Of a DNA stretch of 64,000 nt, positions 61,501 to 64,000 are shown piece after piece. The DNA is taken from positions 1 through 64,000 of the forward strand of contig JAJZBV010000012.1 in the NCBI GenBank assembly GCA_021851785.1, given 5' to 3'. Made by a program: the position numbers and the translations under genes. The notes below the pieces were generated by a model. The model made no database searches and was not told where the DNA came from. It was given only the letters and a program-made list of their open reading frames with translations. The DNA comes from Pseudomonadota bacterium. GTDB lineage: Bacteria > Pseudomonadota > Alphaproteobacteria > Acetobacterales > Acetobacteraceae. Position 1 is the first letter of the stretch; each line of letters begins with the position of its first letter.

Positions 61501-61805
61501 ACGCGACCGCCCTGGTGCGCCTCGCCGCCTGGGCGGCGATCGGCGGCTATCACGATATTCGCCCGACGGGGTGGGAGGATTTCGATTTCTGGTGCCGCCT
61601 CGCCGAGGCCGGCTTTTTTGGCGTGCATGTCGATCAGCCGCTGGTGCGCTATCGCGTGCATCAAACCTCGATGCTGCGCACCGTCACCAATATCGAGGAC
61701 AATCTGCGCACGCTGCGTGGCAAAATGCGGCGGCTCCATCCCTGGACATTGGAGGGGCGCGTCGTGGGCCCACCCTCCGGGGCCCACCCTCCGGGGATTG
61801 AGTGA
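58557..61805 (+). CDS. Multidomain protein: N-terminal methyltransferase-like, coiled coil, tandem NPDV/HY modules, GT-B (GT4-like) and C-terminal GT2 glycosyltransferase
   Basis: LRPGGFVLVSARDRD; FDRAWYLTRNPEVAASGIDPVCHYVTDGAFLGYDPGPDFSTLDYFALNPDVISAEVNPLEHYERFGR; VNLAPLEAGNPFCEAKSELKYFEAALAGVPSI; VATVVVPLYNYAGYVAETLDSIEAQTLSALDLIVVDDASTDSSL. Confidence 0.85.
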   Translation: MDDILACASHDAPFRALPPALAHAWLLAAHLCRGRDVVAVLPHAQATGPAVVACAAKSLRLVVRGEVERGREALPAGAADAALCLDTLERSADPAALLATLRAALRPGGFVLVSARDRDVVSPPPPPLGAYRHAFSRADLAGLLGAAFAHVALVPQRGFAGFAALPETPRGALVFDHATPDATIASPTLPRAPFLLALASDTPLPALPASLLLRDDFAAVETLRAEAEQARALAARDHAMIGTIAARIERLEAEIARLTASAREAEGEAAALRADQAKLLALAGLGQRLRVIQRGFGVALRAAREGRTLARTRRHRDGQKIALLSASPLFDRAWYLTRNPEVAASGIDPVCHYVTDGAFLGYDPGPDFSTLDYFALNPDVISAEVNPLEHYERFGRAENRAIRPAQRDAGPLPASAPAAGQAAPALRVAILSGEAETPGHTYRVIRLADALRAQGAIVSTHAPTTKDGKPVAGEKLADRIGVVDLLIIWRLGWSAELRDIVERARAVGARLVLDVDDLMFDAEHASPDVIDGIRTRGLDPAAVKGHFLAVQETLKAMDFAITPTHFLAGEVQRWAIPAFVIPNGFDRENWWLARLAVRARRLAAPDGLIRLGYASGSRTHQRDFKRASGAVARILAARPQCRLVLFRHGPWPTLDSEEFPELIGVEDQIEWRATVPVAELPRELARFDVNLAPLEAGNPFCEAKSELKYFEAALAGVPSICSPTAPFRRAVREGETGFLAADEDAWHTALLTLVDDAALRARIAERAYLHCLWAYGPERRGEMAASFLDQVLRPGRQAARQFALDIALAARPAPALPALPESEIVFAHDTLARGVATVVVPLYNYAGYVAETLDSIEAQTLSALDLIVVDDASTDSSLTVARDWLAAHHARFGRALLLRNKQNAGLARTRNAGFTQAETPYVMPFDADNILLPDCLVRCLAAIEESGAAFAYPTMQRFGGADDIFANLPYDPIRLAPGNYIDATALVRLAAWAAIGGYHDIRPTGWEDFDFWCRLAEAGFFGVHVDQPLVRYRVHQTSMLRTVTNIEDNLRTLRGKMRRLHPWTLEGRVVGPPSGAHPPGIE

Positions 61806-61873
61806 CCAGCGAGGCTGGGCCATAAAAGAAAATATCCCCGCATCGGGCGGGGTAAATAAAACCGGGAGGAAAC

Positions 61874-62845
61874 ATGCAACGCCGATCCTTGCTGCAAGCC
61901 GCCGCCGGAATTGCCGCCCTCGGCGCCCTGCCGGTGGCCGCGCGGGCCGCGGAAAAAACCGTCGTCTATCTCACGCCCGGGCTCGATCTGCCGTTCTGGC
62001 GCTATCTCGCCAAGGGCATCGGCGATACCGCCAAGGCGCAGGGCTATGGCTTCACCGCCCTCGACAGCCACAACAACGCCGCGACGCAATTGAAAAACGC
62101 GCAGGACGTGATCGCCCGGGGCGTTGCCGGCATCTGCATCTCGCCGACCGACAGTTCGACGGCCCCGGCGGTGCTCGGCCTCGCGGAGAAGGCCAACATC
62201 CCGGTGGTCGTCTCCGATATCGGCACCAATTCCGGCGAATACGTCTCTTTCGTGATTTCGGACAATTTCGACGGCGCCTATGGCATCGGCAAAGTCTTGG
62301 CATCCAAGATCAAGGCCAAGGGCTGGCAGGATGGCAGTTACGGCATGGTCACCATCAGCCAGGCGCGCAAGAACGGCCAGGCGCGCACCGCCGGCTTCCG
62401 CACCGCGATACGCGAGGCCGGCATCACCAAGGAAGTGCCGCTGCAACAGATGCAATCCTACACCACCGATGAAACCTTCCGCTTCGTCCAGGACATGCTG
62501 ACCGCGCATCCCGATCTTCGCGGCTTGTTCGTCCAGACCGACCAGCCGACCACCGGCGCCTTGCGCGCGATCAAGGCGGCGCGGCGCGAGGGGCAGATCC
62601 TGGTCGCCGCCTTCGACGGCACGCCGGAACTGGTGCAGCTCATCAAGGCCGGCCAGGTGGTCGGCTCGGGAATGCAGCAGCCCTATGAGATGGGCGTGAA
62701 ATCGGCGGAAGCCCTGCTCGCCCATTTCCGTGGCGCGAGCGTGCCCAAGCAGACCTCGGTGCCGATCCTGGTGATCACCAGCGAGAACGTCGATCGCATG
62801 CTGCCGGTCATCAAGCGCACGGTGTTCGCCGGCGAAATGGCCTGA
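61874..62845 (+). CDS. Sugar ABC transporter substrate-binding protein (RbsB-like)
   Basis: Signal peptide MQRRSLLQAAAGIAALGALPVAARA then KTVVYLTPGLDLPFWRYLAKGIGDTAKAQGYGFTALDSHNNAATQLKNAQDVIARGVAGICISPTDS. Confidence 0.92.
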   Translation: MQRRSLLQAAAGIAALGALPVAARAAEKTVVYLTPGLDLPFWRYLAKGIGDTAKAQGYGFTALDSHNNAATQLKNAQDVIARGVAGICISPTDSSTAPAVLGLAEKANIPVVVSDIGTNSGEYVSFVISDNFDGAYGIGKVLASKIKAKGWQDGSYGMVTISQARKNGQARTAGFRTAIREAGITKEVPLQQMQSYTTDETFRFVQDMLTAHPDLRGLFVQTDQPTTGALRAIKAARREGQILVAAFDGTPELVQLIKAGQVVGSGMQQPYEMGVKSAEALLAHFRGASVPKQTSVPILVITSENVDRMLPVIKRTVFAGEMA

Positions 62846-64000
62846 TGGCGAGCGTGGCGGCGGCGCGGGAGGCGGCTCTTGCCCCGCCGCCGCTGCTCCA
62901 GGCGAGCGGGATCGAGAAAACCTTTGGCTCGACGCGCGCCCTCGCCGGGGCCGATCTGGCATTGGCCGCCGGCGAGGTGCATGGCCTGCTCGGCGCCAAT
63001 GGCGCCGGCAAATCCACCCTCTCGCGCGTCATCAGCGGCCATGTCCGGCGCGATCGTGGCGAGCTGCTGTGGCGCGGCGCCAGTTTCGACCCGAGCGGCC
63101 CGCGCGAGGCGATCGCCGCCGGGATCGGCATGGTGATGCAGGAGACCAGCCTCGCCCCTGATCTCTCGGTCCTCGAAAACATCTTTCTCCCCGATCTCGC
63201 CCGCCCCGGACGGCTTTCGCGCGGCAACTGGCGGATGCGGGCGGAGGAGATCCTCGAAACCCTCGGCCAGACTGCCTCCCTGCCGCTCGCGGTCGAGGTC
63301 CGGCGGCTTTCGGCGGCGCAGCGGCAATTGGTCGAAATCGCCAAGGCGCTCGCCGTCGAGGCCGCGCTGATCATTTTCGACGAGCCCACCGCCTCCTTGA
63401 GCCCGGGCGAGGTCGAGCGCCTCTTCGATGTCATGGCGCGGCTCCGCGCCGGCGGGCGCGGTCTGGTGTTCGTCTCGCACCGGCTCGAGGAAGTGCTCGC
63501 GATCACCGACCGCGTGACGGTGATGCGCGAGGGGCGGACGGTCGCCCGGGCGCTGCCGACGGCGCGCCTGAGCCAGGCCGATATCGTGCGGCTGATGGTC
63601 GGCCAGGAACTCGGGCGCATCCATCAGCCCCGCGCCGCCGTCGGCGCGACGGCGCCGGTGCTCGCGGTGCGCGGTCTTAGCGCGCCGCCGATGGTGCGCG
63701 ATGTCTCGTTCACGCTTCATCGCGGCGAAATCCTCGGCCTGGGCGGGCTGGTCGGCGCCGGGCGGTCGGAAACGCTGGAGACCCTGTTCGGCCTCCGCGC
63801 TAAAGCCGCCGGCGACATCCACCTCCATGGCCGCCCTTTCGCCGCGCGCCATCCGGCGCAGGCGATCAGGGCCGGCATCGCCTTCGTCCCCGAGGACCGG
63901 CGCGGCCAGAGCATCATTCCCGATTTCTCGGTGCGCGAAAATCTCCTCCTCGGCCATCTCTCGGCCCATCGCGGCTTCGGCCTCGGCACGCGCGCGCGCG
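62845..64000 (+). CDS. Sugar ABC transporter ATP-binding protein (RbsA/MglA-like), truncated at the right edge
   Basis: [65 protein letters not shown]...RRLSAAQRQLVEIAKALAVEAALIIFDEPTASL, second ABC half begins LHRGEILGLGGLVGAGRSETL. Absent from the ORF track because it lacks a stop in the window. Confidence 0.93.
   Translation, partial: MASVAAAREAALAPPPLLQASGIEKTFGSTRALAGADLALAAGEVHGLLGANGAGKSTLSRVISGHVRRDRGELLWRGASFDPSGPREAIAAGIGMVMQETSLAPDLSVLENIFLPDLARPGRLSRGNWRMRAEEILETLGQTASLPLAVEVRRLSAAQRQLVEIAKALAVEAALIIFDEPTASLSPGEVERLFDVMARLRAGGRGLVFVSHRLEEVLAITDRVTVMREGRTVARALPTARLSQADIVRLMVGQELGRIHQPRAAVGATAPVLAVRGLSAPPMVRDVSFTLHRGEILGLGGLVGAGRSETLETLFGLRAKAAGDIHLHGRPFAARHPAQAIRAGIAFVPEDRRGQSIIPDFSVRENLLLGHLSAHRGFGLGTRAR

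Noticed and set aside
59112-61823. 903-aa minus-strand ORF
   Set aside because: Antisense shadow of the multidomain glycosyltransferase; no recognisable domains.
1-64000. tRNA, rRNA, complete transposase or prophage genes
   Set aside because: None recognised on either strand; no tRNA cloverleaf or rRNA core sequence noticed, though no tRNAscan/Infernal search could be run.

Overview
High-GC chromosomal window from an alphaproteobacterium, most likely Acetobacteraceae/Rhodospirillales (inferred from gene content and composition, not proven). Most of it is core metabolism and housekeeping: serC-serA, ftsK, gluQRS, trmB-metK-dapB-gor, gabD, dnaE, lolD-lolC-proS, tldD, ctaA, a sugar-phosphate cluster (gntK, rpiA, tal-pgi fusion, gnd, pgl), folD and ate/bpt. 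It also holds transporters (RND pump plus MFP, TRAP, a DPP-type ABC importer without ATPases, a sugar ABC importer, a NiCoT permease behind a cobalamin riboswitch) and surface or polysaccharide genes (SdrD_B-repeat protein, PEP-CTERM protein, Hint-domain protein, large multidomain glycosyltransferases, a PhyH oxygenase). Both edge genes (1-2369 minus, 62845-64000 plus) run off the window and are missing from the supplied ORF track. The most notable accessory feature is a lower-GC island at about 48.4-50.35 kb. It encodes a DUF262 protein and a tightly coupled HEPN-domain protein. The DUF262 gene is split by a -1 frameshift exactly at a dnaX-like A_AAA_AAG heptamer, and the island is flanked by two oppositely oriented copies of a palindromic repeat that occurs at least seven times in the window. 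Other items of note are a candidate serC-motif leader RNA, two apparently identical SdrD_B repeats separated by a diverged one, and a hairpin-array element at 56.1 kb.
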